Shown here piece by piece: positions 24,908 to 35,600 of a stretch of 64,000 nucleotides of DNA. The notes under the pieces are model-generated. The model was not told where the DNA came from and did no database searches. It saw nothing but the letters and a program-made list of their open reading frames with translations. The number at the start of each line of letters is the position of its first letter. The first letter of the stretch is position 1. The DNA lies in the NCBI GenBank assembly GCA_003225175.1, contig QIBA01000029.1:1-64000 (forward strand). Direction: 5' to 3'. Origin of the DNA: Acidobacteriota bacterium (GTDB lineage Bacteria > Acidobacteriota > Terriglobia > Terriglobales > Acidobacteriaceae). The position numbers were made by a program, and so were the translations under genes.

Positions 24908-27463
24908 TTACGGCTTGGCCATGAGCGCCTTTTCCAGTCGGACTTCACCTGTGAGCTTGATTCCGCCTGAGGAGTCACCTACCAGGACTTTGTAGTGTCC
25001 TGCTGGGGCGAGCCACTGCTCTTCATTCACGTCGTAATAAGCAAAAGAGCGCGTCTCTAGCGGTATGGTGACCTTTTGGGTCTCTCCTGCCCTTAATTTT
25101 GCTTTTGAAAAACCTTTCAACTCCTTCGGAGCGCGAGGAATGCTTCCGTCTGGTGCAGAAATGTATAGCTGTGCAACTTCCGCACCAGGCCTCTTCCCTG
25201 TATTCGTGACATCAAATGAGACCAGATATCGTGAACCATCTGCCGAGTTGAGATTTGGCTTTACCGCGAGATTCGCAAATTTGAAGGATGTGTAGGAGAG
25301 GCCGAAGCCGAAAGGAAAAAGAGGCCTGGCCTGGTTGTGCTCGAATCCGCGATAACCAACGAAGATCCCCTCACGATAAGAAACGCGTTTCGTTCCGGGT
25401 TCGGGATAGTAATTGGCGAAAGTCGGATTGTCTGTCTCCTGCTTCTCAAAACTGATCGGCAAGTGCCCAGATGGGTTGACCGCGCCAAAAAGAATTTCAG
25501 CTAGTGCAGTTCCTCCTTGTTCCCCTGAATACCACAATTGAAGATAAGCTGGCACTCGGTCTATCCAAGGGGCGGCATCAACGGCGCCGCCTGACGTGAC
25601 TGCGACAATTGCGTTTTTGTTGTGCGATGCGATCTCTCGGATCAGAGCCTCCTGACCAGTAGGCAGAGAGAACGCTCGATCTGCACCTTCGCCTTCGCTG
25701 TCGCGATTGAAGCCCACTGCTATCAGGACAGCGTCGGCTTTTGCCGCTATTGCTTTAACACGATCGCTCACCAGCTTTTTCTGATCCGCAATCGCCAAAC
25801 GCAAACGGCCACCGAAATGAGATCGTTGAACGTCTTCGACGACAACATGGTGGGGGCCCGATGCGAGTTCAAGAGTCACGTGATCCTGGTAGGCCTTTGC
25901 AAGTTCCCAGTTATCGAACACAATCTTATTGTCGATGGATACGCGAAAGCCGTTGTTCTCGCCTGGACCTTGCACCGCAATTTCATAAGGGCCGGAATCC
26001 TTCGCGATGTAGTAGCCCGTCCACCTACGAGAGGTTGTTTTGGGTGTGCTCGCCAGGAGAGGTGCAACATCCTCCCAATCCGAAAGCGTGTCCCATGAGA
26101 ACCCAGGATTGTTAATGCGCCTGACAACTTCAGTACTCTCCGGTGAACCGGAAAAATCCGCATTCTCAAAGCGCTCCATTTTCAGTCCGGGTTCGCCGCC
26201 CTGAGCTTCAGTCATGAAATTAGTGCCGGAGACCAGCTCCTGCAGCGATGGTATGCCAGGCTCGTAATACACCTTCACTGAATTGCTAAGGATATGCGCC
26301 AGCCCCTCCACAATACTTATCGATGAATAGGGAATTGCAGCCCCACTTCCACCACCGACCGGCTGGGCCGGATAGGCATTTGGGCCGACAACCAGAACAG
26401 ACTTTAGCTTCTGCTTGTCGAGTGGAAGCAGCTGGCCATCATTCTTTAACAACACGATGCTTTCTCGTGCGGCATCAAGAGCGATTTGATGGTTCAATTC
26501 GTTGTACTTCGAAAGAGATAAATCGGTCTGTTCTCGATCAGGCCACCCAAATCTGACAGCAGTGTGAAGGATATGTCGCACTTTCTCATCGATTACCTCC
26601 TGGCTTAGGCGTCCGGCTTGAACCGCAGGGAGCAGGTTCTTGCGATTCATGAATTCACCAGTAGGCATTTCGAGATCGAGGCCGCTATTTGCTGCGGCGA
26701 CGCCATCGTAAGTCGACCTCCAGTCCGACATCACGATTCCATCGAAGCACCACTCCCTCCGCACAACATCATTGTTGAAATATCCGTTCTGTGTCGCGTG
26801 GGCGCCGTTAATTAGGTTGTAGGAGTCCATAATGGCACCCACGTGCGCTTGTTTTACGGCAGCCTCGAAAGCGGGTAGATAGATCTCTCGCAAGGTACGT
26901 TCATCGACTACAGAGTCGGAATCGTGTCGCAAGAATTCCGAGTTATTCGCAAGAAAGTGCTTAATCGTTGCACTTACACCTTGTTTTTGCATTCCGGTGA
27001 TATACCCCACGGCGATCGCAGAGGCAAGAAAGGGATCTTCTCCGAAGTACTCAAAATTTCTGCCGTTGCGGGGCGAGCGGTAAATGTTTACTCCAGGTCC
27101 TAACATGAAATGCAGACCGCGGGCACGTGCGTCACGTCCGATGCCTGCCCCCACTTGCTCAGCTAAATCTCGATTCCAAGTTGCGGCGAGTCCGATGCCA
27201 GCCGCGTAGACGGTTGAAGGGGCGCGGGAATTGCTGCGCACACCCAAAGGTCCATCGGACATCTCCAATGCAGGCAAGTTCGCTTTTGGTACTGCCTTAA
27301 TGGCAAAGCCTGTGCCGCCGATGTAATCAATCTTTTCTTCGAGCGACATCCTGCTGATGATCGATTCCACCCTATCTGCCGACGGCAGCGTCGATTGAGC
27401 TTGCGCATACGTTGAGGAAACACAGGCAATAAGAATTAGACCGCTGTGAAAGACAGTTTTCAT
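24908..27463 (-). CDS. GH3 family beta-glycosidase with PA14 insertion
   Basis: An 851-residue exported GH3 enzyme (signal peptide to about residue 23). The N-terminal (alpha/beta)8 domain contains the catalytic Asp in GIVMSDWRSTYDGVAAANSG, and KHFLANNSEFLRHDSDS. The second domain starts near LLKNDGQLLPLDKQKLKSVL. A PA14 lectin-like domain is inserted around residues 420-560 (FSWDTLSDWEDVAPLLASTP; TGYYIAKDSGPYEIAVQG), and a fibronectin-III-like end follows (EVAQLYISAPDGSIPRAPKE). Such enzymes remove terminal beta-linked sugars. A TTG at 27484 gives a longer frame; the ATG at 27463 is preferred because the signal peptide then starts correctly. It follows rhaI. Confidence 0.92.
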   Translation of the reverse strand: MKTVFHSGLILIACVSSTYAQAQSTLPSADRVESIISRMSLEEKIDYIGGTGFAIKAVPKANLPALEMSDGPLGVRSNSRAPSTVYAAGIGLAATWNRDLAEQVGAGIGRDARARGLHFMLGPGVNIYRSPRNGRNFEYFGEDPFLASAIAVGYITGMQKQGVSATIKHFLANNSEFLRHDSDSVVDERTLREIYLPAFEAAVKQAHVGAIMDSYNLINGAHATQNGYFNNDVVRREWCFDGIVMSDWRSTYDGVAAANSGLDLEMPTGEFMNRKNLLPAVQAGRLSQEVIDEKVRHILHTAVRFGWPDREQTDLSLSKYNELNHQIALDAARESIVLLKNDGQLLPLDKQKLKSVLVVGPNAYPAQPVGGGSGAAIPYSSISIVEGLAHILSNSVKVYYEPGIPSLQELVSGTNFMTEAQGGEPGLKMERFENADFSGSPESTEVVRRINNPGFSWDTLSDWEDVAPLLASTPKTTSRRWTGYYIAKDSGPYEIAVQGPGENNGFRVSIDNKIVFDNWELAKAYQDHVTLELASGPHHVVVEDVQRSHFGGRLRLAIADQKKLVSDRVKAIAAKADAVLIAVGFNRDSEGEGADRAFSLPTGQEALIREIASHNKNAIVAVTSGGAVDAAPWIDRVPAYLQLWYSGEQGGTALAEILFGAVNPSGHLPISFEKQETDNPTFANYYPEPGTKRVSYREGIFVGYRGFEHNQARPLFPFGFGLSYTSFKFANLAVKPNLNSADGSRYLVSFDVTNTGKRPGAEVAQLYISAPDGSIPRAPKELKGFSKAKLRAGETQKVTIPLETRSFAYYDVNEEQWLAPAGHYKVLVGDSSGGIKLTGEVRLEKALMAKP

Positions 27464-27543
27464 GTATAGGCTCTGATTTCCCAACCGAAAGGAGTTGTTT
27501 GAGATCCGGACGCGTAGTTTCTGTAATCAAGACTGTCGGACGA

Positions 27544-28737
27544 CTAGGCGTAAGATGCGACTGCTCCAACGTTCCGATCACGACGCTCTCTCGTGACTTG
27601 CTCCAGATATCCACTTTCGGAAAAGGTCTGGAGTGGATCTTGAGGGAGCCCGCGTACTTGCCGCCATTCACGGACGAGTGGCCGGACATCCTGCCAAAAT
27701 GTAGTTCGGAAACACTCCTCGGCCTCCACTAAGGAGCAGGAGTCCTGAAGTTGAGACAGCCGATCACGATCTACAAGAGCGGCCTTGGCGTAGAGTTCCT
27801 GGGCGGTACACACGGTTTGGATCATGGCCTCGATCTTGCCCTTTAAGTTGTGGCTTTGATCGATCATGAAGGCCACATCAGGACTGGCCCCGGATTCCCA
27901 TTCTTGAACGAGTAACTCGTGAAATATCCGAAAGACCTGATACGGGTCGATGGACCCGAGAGTTAAGTCGTCGTCAGCATAACGCCTATCGTTGAAATGA
28001 AAGCCGCCTAACATATCCTGGTGCAAAAGCCAGGCAACGATCTGCTCGATGTTCTGGGATTGATAGTGGTGGCCCGTATCGACAAGAACTAACGCCTGCG
28101 GCCCCGCATTCCTCGCGAGCGCTAGTGCCATGCCCCAGTCAGCAATATCGGTGTGATAGAAAGCAGGTTCGAAGGGCTTGTATTCAATGAGAAGCCGTTG
28201 GCCAGGTCGCAAGGCCGCATGGACCTCTTTCAATCCTTCTTCAAACCACGCAATTCTCTTGCGAATGCTTTGAGTGCCAGGATAATTCGAACCGTCGGCG
28301 AACCAAGGCGAGACGTCGCGGCTGCCAAGAGCGTCGGCAATGGCAACACACTCGAGGATATGATCCAGAGCTCTGCGCCGGATATCGGGATCAGGATTAC
28401 CAACGGATCCGTACTTGTATTCCTGGTCTTGAAACACGTTGGGATTGATAGACCCAGGTCGGACACCGCACTTTTCTGCGAGCTTCTGAACTTTCGGCAC
28501 ATCGCGCAAACCATTGGGCAGATCCCATTCAACGTGTAGCGCCATTGTCGGACAGGCACCTGTAAGACGATGAACTTCAGCCGCGTCACTGAATTTCTCT
28601 TCAATACAGGTTGCTGCCGCAGGTTGAATGAATTTGCCGAAACGAGTTCCTGTATTGGCAAAGCCCCACGAGGGAATCTCAATCTTTAGTTCGTCAAGTG
28701 CTTCGAAGACGGTTGCGCCTGCGCTGTCTTTAGCCAT
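27544..28737 (-). CDS. rhaI: L-rhamnose isomerase (RhaI type)
   Basis: A 397-residue isomerase converting L-rhamnose to L-rhamnulose in the cytoplasm. It belongs to the xylose-isomerase-like TIM-barrel group exemplified by the Pseudomonas stutzeri enzyme, not to the E. coli RhaA type. Marks: SWGFANTGTRFGKFIQPAAA, ALHVEWDLP, SINPNVFQD, DVSPWFADGSNYPGTQSI, LLIEYKPFEPAFYHTDIADW, LVDTGHHYQSQNIEQIVA and GGFHFNDRRYADDDLTLGSI, which supply Glu, Asp and His metal ligands. It lies 24 nt downstream of rhaB and 80 nt before the GH3 gene, in a minus-strand operon. Confidence 0.93.
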   Translation of the reverse strand: MAKDSAGATVFEALDELKIEIPSWGFANTGTRFGKFIQPAAATCIEEKFSDAAEVHRLTGACPTMALHVEWDLPNGLRDVPKVQKLAEKCGVRPGSINPNVFQDQEYKYGSVGNPDPDIRRRALDHILECVAIADALGSRDVSPWFADGSNYPGTQSIRKRIAWFEEGLKEVHAALRPGQRLLIEYKPFEPAFYHTDIADWGMALALARNAGPQALVLVDTGHHYQSQNIEQIVAWLLHQDMLGGFHFNDRRYADDDLTLGSIDPYQVFRIFHELLVQEWESGASPDVAFMIDQSHNLKGKIEAMIQTVCTAQELYAKAALVDRDRLSQLQDSCSLVEAEECFRTTFWQDVRPLVREWRQVRGLPQDPLQTFSESGYLEQVTRERRDRNVGAVASYA

Positions 28738-28761
28738 TAGATCTCCTCAACTACTCCTTCT

Positions 28762-30231
28762 TCATGCCATCGATTCAGCAGAGACTGTTTCTCGTTCAGA
28801 GTGATAGCGACCAGTTAATGCACGCGCCCAAGCCGAAACCGTGTTAGAAGAAACTCCCACGGAGGATTTCCAGCCCCCCTCCAAGGTTGCTAGTTGCACA
28901 GCAAAGTTGCCGATGGTAGAACTCTCAGCCGGCCCCAGAATGACTTCCAGGCCGGTTTGCTCAGCAGTTAAGCGATTCAGCAGAGTGTTCCTATTTCCCC
29001 CACCCACAATGTAAAGCTTCTGTATTTTCTTTCCGGTTACCGCAGCAATATCTTTCAAAACTTCCGCATATCTTTTGGCTAGACCGTGAAAAATCAGATT
29101 CGCAGTGTCGGCGACGGTATCGCTACTCGAGAGTGGATTTCCGTTTTGCGTCTTTTTCAGTTGTGCTCGGATCTTTTCCGGAATATTTCCAGGCAGCAGC
29201 AAGTCGGGATCGTCAACATCAAAGTAAGTCGTTGGAGGCTGAAGAGCACTGCACGCGTGAACTAAATCGGGAATCGTCCATTTGTGGCCCTGCTCCCTCC
29301 AAGTCTCTAAGCATTGCTGGAGCAGCCACATTCCGTTCACGTTTTTCAAGAAACAGACTTTCTTACCTACCGCTCCAAGATTCGTAAAATTCTTCGAGAG
29401 GGCGTGATGGGTTGCGCAAGCTGTGTCTAATAATGTTCCAACCAGAGACCACGTACCCGAACTGATGAATGCCCAATCATCGCCTTCTGCCGGTATCCCG
29501 GCAACTGCAGACGCGGTGTCATGACAGGCTGGGGCGATCAGTAGAGTGGACTGGAAGGCAGTCAGTTCTGCAATTGCCCCCCGAAGGCGGCCCACGATCG
29601 CTCCGCTTTCAACAATTTGCGGTGCGGCGCTCAAATCCAGTCCGCTGCGATCGAAAATCTGCTGACACCAATTGCCGGTGTTCAGATCAACTAGTTGAGT
29701 GTGCGTGGCGTTGGTGTACTCGGCGACTTTTTGACCTCCAAGCCGAAAGAGAATGTACTCGGGCAAGTTGATCCAGCGAGCGTGTGGGTCAACTCCATCT
29801 TGCTGATCCGCGTAGAGTTGGTACAGCGTGTTGAAACGCAAAAACTGAATTCCTGTTAGTTCGTAAAGATCGTGGCGTGAGACGAGTTGGTGCACACGAC
29901 GCTCGGCCTCAATTGTCCTCTCGTCGCGATAACAGCGCGGATTCCCTAAAGGTCTGCCGTCATCCGCCAACCGGACATAGTCCACCGCCCAGCCGTCAAC
30001 ACCAATGGAAGCTATGCCTTCGGTGGCAATTTCAGCACAGTGGCAGAGGCCTTCAGTTACTCCCCCAATAATTCCTTCGATATTCCAAACCAAGGAGTTC
30101 CCGCGGCGTATCGGACCATTTGCGAAGCGATGAACGACAGAAAGTTGGGGAGAATCGTCATCCCAACGTAACAGAGACACACGACAACTTTCTGCTCCCA
30201 AATCAATCGCAACTGATGCTGCTCGCTTCAA
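28762..30231 (-). CDS. rhaB: Rhamnulokinase
   Basis: A 489-residue ASKHA/FGGY-fold kinase that phosphorylates L-rhamnulose at O1. The N-terminal phosphate loop is AIDLGAESCRVSLLRWDD, followed by SIGVDGWAVDYVRL and PRCYRDERT. The substrate-binding segment is IAPACHDTASAVAGIP, and the second ATP-binding segment is WAFISSGTWSLVGTLLDT, then IVGGGNRNTLLNRLTAEQTG near the end. It sits between the aldolase-dehydrogenase gene (66 nt upstream) and rhaI. The ordering and spacing indicate one operon with them. Confidence 0.94.
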   Translation of the reverse strand: MKRAASVAIDLGAESCRVSLLRWDDDSPQLSVVHRFANGPIRRGNSLVWNIEGIIGGVTEGLCHCAEIATEGIASIGVDGWAVDYVRLADDGRPLGNPRCYRDERTIEAERRVHQLVSRHDLYELTGIQFLRFNTLYQLYADQQDGVDPHARWINLPEYILFRLGGQKVAEYTNATHTQLVDLNTGNWCQQIFDRSGLDLSAAPQIVESGAIVGRLRGAIAELTAFQSTLLIAPACHDTASAVAGIPAEGDDWAFISSGTWSLVGTLLDTACATHHALSKNFTNLGAVGKKVCFLKNVNGMWLLQQCLETWREQGHKWTIPDLVHACSALQPPTTYFDVDDPDLLLPGNIPEKIRAQLKKTQNGNPLSSSDTVADTANLIFHGLAKRYAEVLKDIAAVTGKKIQKLYIVGGGNRNTLLNRLTAEQTGLEVILGPAESSTIGNFAVQLATLEGGWKSSVGVSSNTVSAWARALTGRYHSERETVSAESMA

Positions 30232-30297
30232 CTTAAATCCCTCACGACCCCAACATCAACATCGCGCGCAAGTTCTCTCGAGTTCAATCCGAGAGAC

Positions 30298-32505
30298 TCA
30301 GCGCAAGAAAGCGTCAGTCAAACCTCCATCCACGGGAATAAGATGCCCCGTGGTGCATTGGGACTGTGGTCCCGCCAGAAAGAGGATTGCTCGAGCACAG
30401 TCCTCCGGTCCTATCGGCGTATGAGTGAGAGTGCGCTGCGCATAAAACTTCGCAACGAGATTTCGGAGATCCTCGTCTGAGGCGTCCGCCGAGAACGGAA
30501 TGGAATATTTCGTCAGAGATGCGATCACACGATCTCTGGGAAACATGGTTGATCCTTTGACCACGGTCGCGGGATTAATTCCGTTCACCCGCACCTTTGG
30601 CGCAAGAGAAACAGCCAGTTCACGCACCAAGTGACTCAGAGCAGCCTTGCTGACGTCGTAAGCCTCACTTCCACGCTTTGCAACGACCGAATTTGCGGAG
30701 CTGGTCAGCACGACGGAACCATCGAGCTCTTGGTCGCGAAACACTTGAGCGGCTTCATCGACAAGTCGATGGTTGCCGGTCACGTTTAAGTCGAGCGTTC
30801 TTGTCCACTGCTCGTCGACAATTTGTCCGCTTGCGGAAGCAGGGAAGATCGCTGCAGTGTTGATGATGATGTCTATGCCGCCGAATGTAGCGATTGCGGC
30901 ACGCAGCCCTCGACGTATTGCGCTTCGATCACTAATGTCGATACTGATTGCAGCAGCGCTCTCTTTCGTGCTCGCCTTTTGTGCTAATTCGCAGGTAGCC
31001 TGTCCCCCTTGCTCGTCACGATCCGCGACGACGACGTGTGCGCCTCTGCTCGCGGCCAGTTCAGCCGTGGCGCGACCGATTCCGCTGGCTCCGCCGACGA
31101 CCAGCGCGACTCGCCTGCTCAGCTCCTTTTCGGCAGGCTGGCGACGAATCTTCGCTTCCTCGAGCTGCCAATATTCGATACCGAAAGCCTCAACGGCTGG
31201 CAGCGCAACATAGTTGGAATAGGTGCAGAAGGCCCCTGTCTTCGCGGCTGGCCCGGCCTGAGGCAGAGGATTGACCTTGCTGCCGTCGCCTAAGGCAGTG
31301 GCGCCTTCCATGACATGGATCGCATTGGTGTAAAACTCACCTGTGATTCGAGCTTCAGTCTTGGTTTTCCCAAAACTAAACATTCCTATTCCAGGAATGA
31401 GCACTACAGTGGGATCGGAGCTCCGTATTGCAGGAGATTCCTTGCGGGCAAAACTACGATAGTACTGCTCGTATTCCTCGCGATACCCTCTCAGGGCCAC
31501 ATCAATTTGCTCTCGGAGTCCGCGAAAATCAGTAGACGGCGTCCAAGGCACAAACAAGGGACGGATTTTTGTCCGAATGAAATGATCTGGGCAGCTCGTG
31601 CCAAGGTGGGCGAGCGACTCAGCATCGTGGGAGTTTACAAAGTTGAGCACCTCGGGGCGATCGTTGAAGTTACCAATCATGCGTTGCTGGCTAGACACTC
31701 TCCCACGCAAAAATGGGAAGAGATCGACAGCAAGCTCACGAGGGCTGTTCAAGATGTTGTGCCGCGCCCCGCCGAAAATAGCGTTTCCTTTTTTCTCGAC
31801 GTGCTCTTGGACAAACTGACCGAGCTGATCGATCATCGTCAAAGTGTTCATGTAGCATTCGCGCTGAGTTTCACCCCAGGTGAAGAGACCATGACCGCCA
31901 AGCACAATTCCGTCGCAGCGGGGATTGTCATTTACCGCCGCGCGTAACATCATCGCGAGCTCAAAGCCGGGTCGCTGCCATGGAAGCCAGACCAGCTTGT
32001 GGTCGAATCGGCGATTGAATTCATCCATCTTGTAGCGGCCGTTGGCGGCCGCTGCGAGCGCGATGCCCCAATCAGGATGGAGATGATCTATATGAGAGAA
32101 GGGCAGGAAGGCATGCAATGGAGTGTCTATCGAAGCAGCTACAGTGTTCTGTCCGAACATGCATAGTGGATACAACTCCACCATTTCATCTTCCCAGGCG
32201 ACTCCGCGATAGTGCTCGGCAAGCGCAAGTACCTTGTCTAAATACAGCGTAGCGAAACCCGACAGGGTGATACTGCCGACGTCGCCTCCACTACCCTTGA
32301 TCCACAGAATCTTGCGTTCGGAGCCGTCGAGCGGATCTCGCTCGTTTATTTTTGAGCTGGTATTGCCACCGCCGAAATTTGTAATGCGGAGATCGGAGCC
32401 AAGGAGATTGGAACGATACCGGAGCAGTTCCGCGTCGCTCAACTTGCGTTCAATCTGTTCGTCCCAACGGTCCTCTAAAAATTGCAGCTTTTCTTGTACT
32501 TTCAC
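30298..32505 (-). CDS. Bifunctional rhamnulose-1-phosphate aldolase / lactaldehyde dehydrogenase
   Basis: A fusion of about 735 residues. The N-terminal class II aldolase part (about 20-420) has NFGGGNTSSKI, TPLHAFLPFSHIDHLHPDW and VLGGHGLFTWGETQRECYMN with the zinc histidines, and would split L-rhamnulose-1-phosphate into DHAP and L-lactaldehyde. The C-terminal SDR part (about 470-735) has ALVVGGASGIGRATAELAAS, N-x-A-A (INTAAI), S and YDVSK, and would oxidise L-lactaldehyde to L-lactate. Such fusions are known as RhaEW-like. GTG at 32505 has AGGA 5 nt upstream; the frame can also start at GTG 32520. The regulator motif at 32609 is about 100 bp upstream. First gene of the catabolic operon. 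Confidence 0.92.
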   Translation of the reverse strand: MKVQEKLQFLEDRWDEQIERKLSDAELLRYRSNLLGSDLRITNFGGGNTSSKINERDPLDGSERKILWIKGSGGDVGSITLSGFATLYLDKVLALAEHYRGVAWEDEMVELYPLCMFGQNTVAASIDTPLHAFLPFSHIDHLHPDWGIALAAAANGRYKMDEFNRRFDHKLVWLPWQRPGFELAMMLRAAVNDNPRCDGIVLGGHGLFTWGETQRECYMNTLTMIDQLGQFVQEHVEKKGNAIFGGARHNILNSPRELAVDLFPFLRGRVSSQQRMIGNFNDRPEVLNFVNSHDAESLAHLGTSCPDHFIRTKIRPLFVPWTPSTDFRGLREQIDVALRGYREEYEQYYRSFARKESPAIRSSDPTVVLIPGIGMFSFGKTKTEARITGEFYTNAIHVMEGATALGDGSKVNPLPQAGPAAKTGAFCTYSNYVALPAVEAFGIEYWQLEEAKIRRQPAEKELSRRVALVVGGASGIGRATAELAASRGAHVVVADRDEQGGQATCELAQKASTKESAAAISIDISDRSAIRRGLRAAIATFGGIDIIINTAAIFPASASGQIVDEQWTRTLDLNVTGNHRLVDEAAQVFRDQELDGSVVLTSSANSVVAKRGSEAYDVSKAALSHLVRELAVSLAPKVRVNGINPATVVKGSTMFPRDRVIASLTKYSIPFSADASDEDLRNLVAKFYAQRTLTHTPIGPEDCARAILFLAGPQSQCTTGHLIPVDGGLTDAFLR

Positions 32506-32608
32506 GGAAATCCTATGCACGCGAATGAACGTTCAGCCATGGTCTGCGAGTGTTCCGAGTGCTGAGCAAGATTAATAGTAAGAGCGATTGAATGCAATAC
32601 ATTAACAA

Positions 32609-32622
32609 TTTCAATACAGAAA
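32609..32622 (-). promoter_or_regulatory. Candidate operator, site 2 (TTTCTGTATTGAAA)
   Basis: On the minus strand the 14-bp imperfect palindrome TTTCTGTATTGAAA. It lies about 100 bp upstream of the aldolase-dehydrogenase start. It matches the other sites at 41004, 44467 and 50671, with TTTC and GAAA half-sites around a 6-bp centre. Confidence 0.5.
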
Positions 32623-32640
32623 ACATTCTGGTTTTTAGGG

Positions 32641-35600
32641 TTACTTCAATACGTTCTTAGTGCTGAAAGAATAGGTGCCCGCCGGAAGTTCGTAGCCCTG
32701 TCCCTCGCGATCCTCTAAACGCCGCGCCTTCGGGCTCTGGGTCAATGGCTGTCCGTCGACCGAAAATGAGTTTGCCCCGTCTGCAGATACAAGTAACCAG
32801 GCTCTGCTATTGGGCGGGATAGTAACCGTCCACGATGCCTTCTTCCCAGAGAGCGTCCATTCGGAGTGGATCTTTCCGTATGGTGATTGATACGAAAAAT
32901 CCAAGGCCTTAAACCGCGGAACGAGTGGGCGAAGGATGACGGTCCGAAATCCAGGATCTACTGGAGATGTGTCGACTCCTGCAGCATAGCGATAAATCCA
33001 TTCGGCGACTGCTCCATATGCGTAATGGTTATAGGAGTTCATGCTTGGGTCCCCACGCATCTGATCTCCATTCCATCGTTCCCACATGGTGGTTGCGCCA
33101 TGCTCGACAAGGTAACCCCAAGAGGGATTCTCGGTGTTAAGAAGAAGGCGATAGGCGACATCGGAGTACCCGGTATCCGCTAACACCTCGAGGAGATAAG
33201 GAGTCCCGAGGAAACCTGTGTTGAGACGCCATCCGTTCGCTTGGATTTTATCCACCAGCCTCTTTGCCGACACCGATCTCAAGTCGTTGGGTAGCAGGTT
33301 CATGTACAGCGAAAGGACGTAGCTGGTTTGCGTATCGATCGGCTGATCGCTCAGTTTCCTTGCAGTTCCCGAAGCGAAGACAGGTGGTGGCGCAACGCCT
33401 CCTACGAACCCATCGGAGCGAACGTAAGCTTTATTGAAAGCTTCTTTGATTTTCTCGAACAGAGCAGCATACCTGTGCTCGTCGTCAGTTTTACCGGCTG
33501 CGTGGGCCATCTGCCGCATCAGGCTTACGTCATAAGCCCAGTAAGCAGTCGCGATGAGGTCTTCAGGAGTCGGACCTTCAGGAGAGAGCCAATCTCCGAA
33601 TGGAATGCCATAGTTCTTCTTCCACAGAAAGTCAGGATTGTCCGTCTGGATCGCAGCCAGATACTTCTCCATGCCTTCCCAGTTCTGTTCTATGGTCCTC
33701 TTATTGCCGTACTGTATCCATCCCGTCCAGGGAATGATTACTCCGGCATCGCTCCAGCCTGTACCGTGTCCTGGATTCGGCGTTAGTGTCCCGGGTGCGA
33801 AGATGCCATACATCGGAGTGCCAATCTGGGTACCACGCAAGTCGGCGGAGTACTTCTTCGAGAACTCCGTGAGATTCATGTTGTAGGACGCAGCCCTCCA
33901 AAACACTTGGGCATCGGCGGACCATCCAAGACGCTCATCTCTCTGCGGGCAATCGGTCGGGACACCTACGAAGTTTGAGCGCTGTCCCCAAAGGATGTTG
34001 CTCCAGAGCTTATTCAGCATGTCATTGCTGGTTCGCAATTCTGCGGTGAAGGGCGCATCGGTATGGATGACCACTGCTTGAATTGCGTCTAGCCCAGGTT
34101 TGGAAGGAAGTCCTGTGACCTCGGCATATCTGAAGCCGTGAAAGGTAAAGCGCGGCTGATATTCCTCGATACCGTTTCCGGCCAAGATAAAGTGATCGGT
34201 TGCCTTCGCTGTACGCAGATTCTCGACGTACAACGTACCGTCCGGGTTCAGTACTTCAGCAAACCGAAGTTGTACGTCCGTGCCTGCAGGCCCTTGCACT
34301 CGAAGATGGGGGACACCAGATAGATTTTGACCAAAGTCAAAGACGTACACTCCCGGTTGGGGGTTGGTTATTGATCTAGCCGCGATCGTTTTCTCAACAC
34401 GGATTGGCTGAAAATACTGCCAAATAATGGCAGGCTCCTTTGGAGCAATCAGTTGGGCAGCATGCCAGCGCGAGTCTGAGAATGATGCAGTGTCCCATCC
34501 TCGGTGAACTCGTCGCGCATCGTATGTTTCGCCGTCGTAAATCTCAGCGAAGGTGATGGGAGAGATGTCGGCTCGCCATGATTCGTCGGTGATCACCCAA
34601 TCGATGGAACCATCAGAATGCTCGATTCTAAGTTGCGCTTTAAGGGCCTCTGGCGTGTCCCCGTAGTTGTACCCTTGCCTAAACCACTGCAAAGGAGTCG
34701 TATACCATCCCGGCGCAAGATAGGCTCCGATGGCATTCTGTCCGGATTTCAATTGAGAAGTAACGTCGTAAGCCTGATATGGGACGTGTTGTCTGAAGTC
34801 CATCCATCCAGGCGCAAGGATCTGGTCGCTTACGCGCGATCCGTTTAAGTGCACCTCGTAGGCGCCCAACGCGGTTACGTAAAGCCGCGCTGAGCGGATA
34901 GGCTTCTGCACCGTGAAGGAGTGTCGTAAGTACTTGACTGGTTCCGTCGGCCAAGGGTGACCGAGGTCGCCACTCTCAAACCCACTCCGAGGGGCAACAT
35001 ACTGCACCGCGGGGGCCCAAGAACTGTCATCGAAATCCGGAGCGAACCAATTGCCACTAGCGTTTAGAGTCGCTTTCCAGCCTGTGTCGCCAGTCTTGAA
35101 TGTGCGGAAGATGCCATCGCTTAACTCAACGCAAAGAACGGCGTTCATGGGAACGCGGCTATTCGCATTCGACGGCTGGTCTTTCCTCGCATAGTGGATT
35201 ACATCAATAGCTAGCAAGTTATTTCCGGCACGCAGTGCTGAATCGACCTCAACCTTTATATATGTCTTCCACGGAGCTTGATTCCACGCCGGCAGTGGTC
35301 TTGCTTCAAGAACCGGTCTCCCGTTTATCCAAGCCGCGGCTGTATCTTCGCCAGTCACGTAAAGGTTGGCGTGGCGAAAACCTGCTGGAGCATCAACGAC
35401 GAATCGGAAGTTATGGTGCGTATCACCACTGTCTTTGTAATCATCACTTCCAGGATTGGTTACCCATATGGCATTCGCTTCTCGTAACGCCCGGTGCTCA
35501 TCTTGTTCGTATCCGATCCATTTGGCGCGCCAGTTCTTCGAATCGAGAAGACCGGTTTCCCACCAGCTGACATCGCTCACTGGGTAGAGTCTTCCATCCT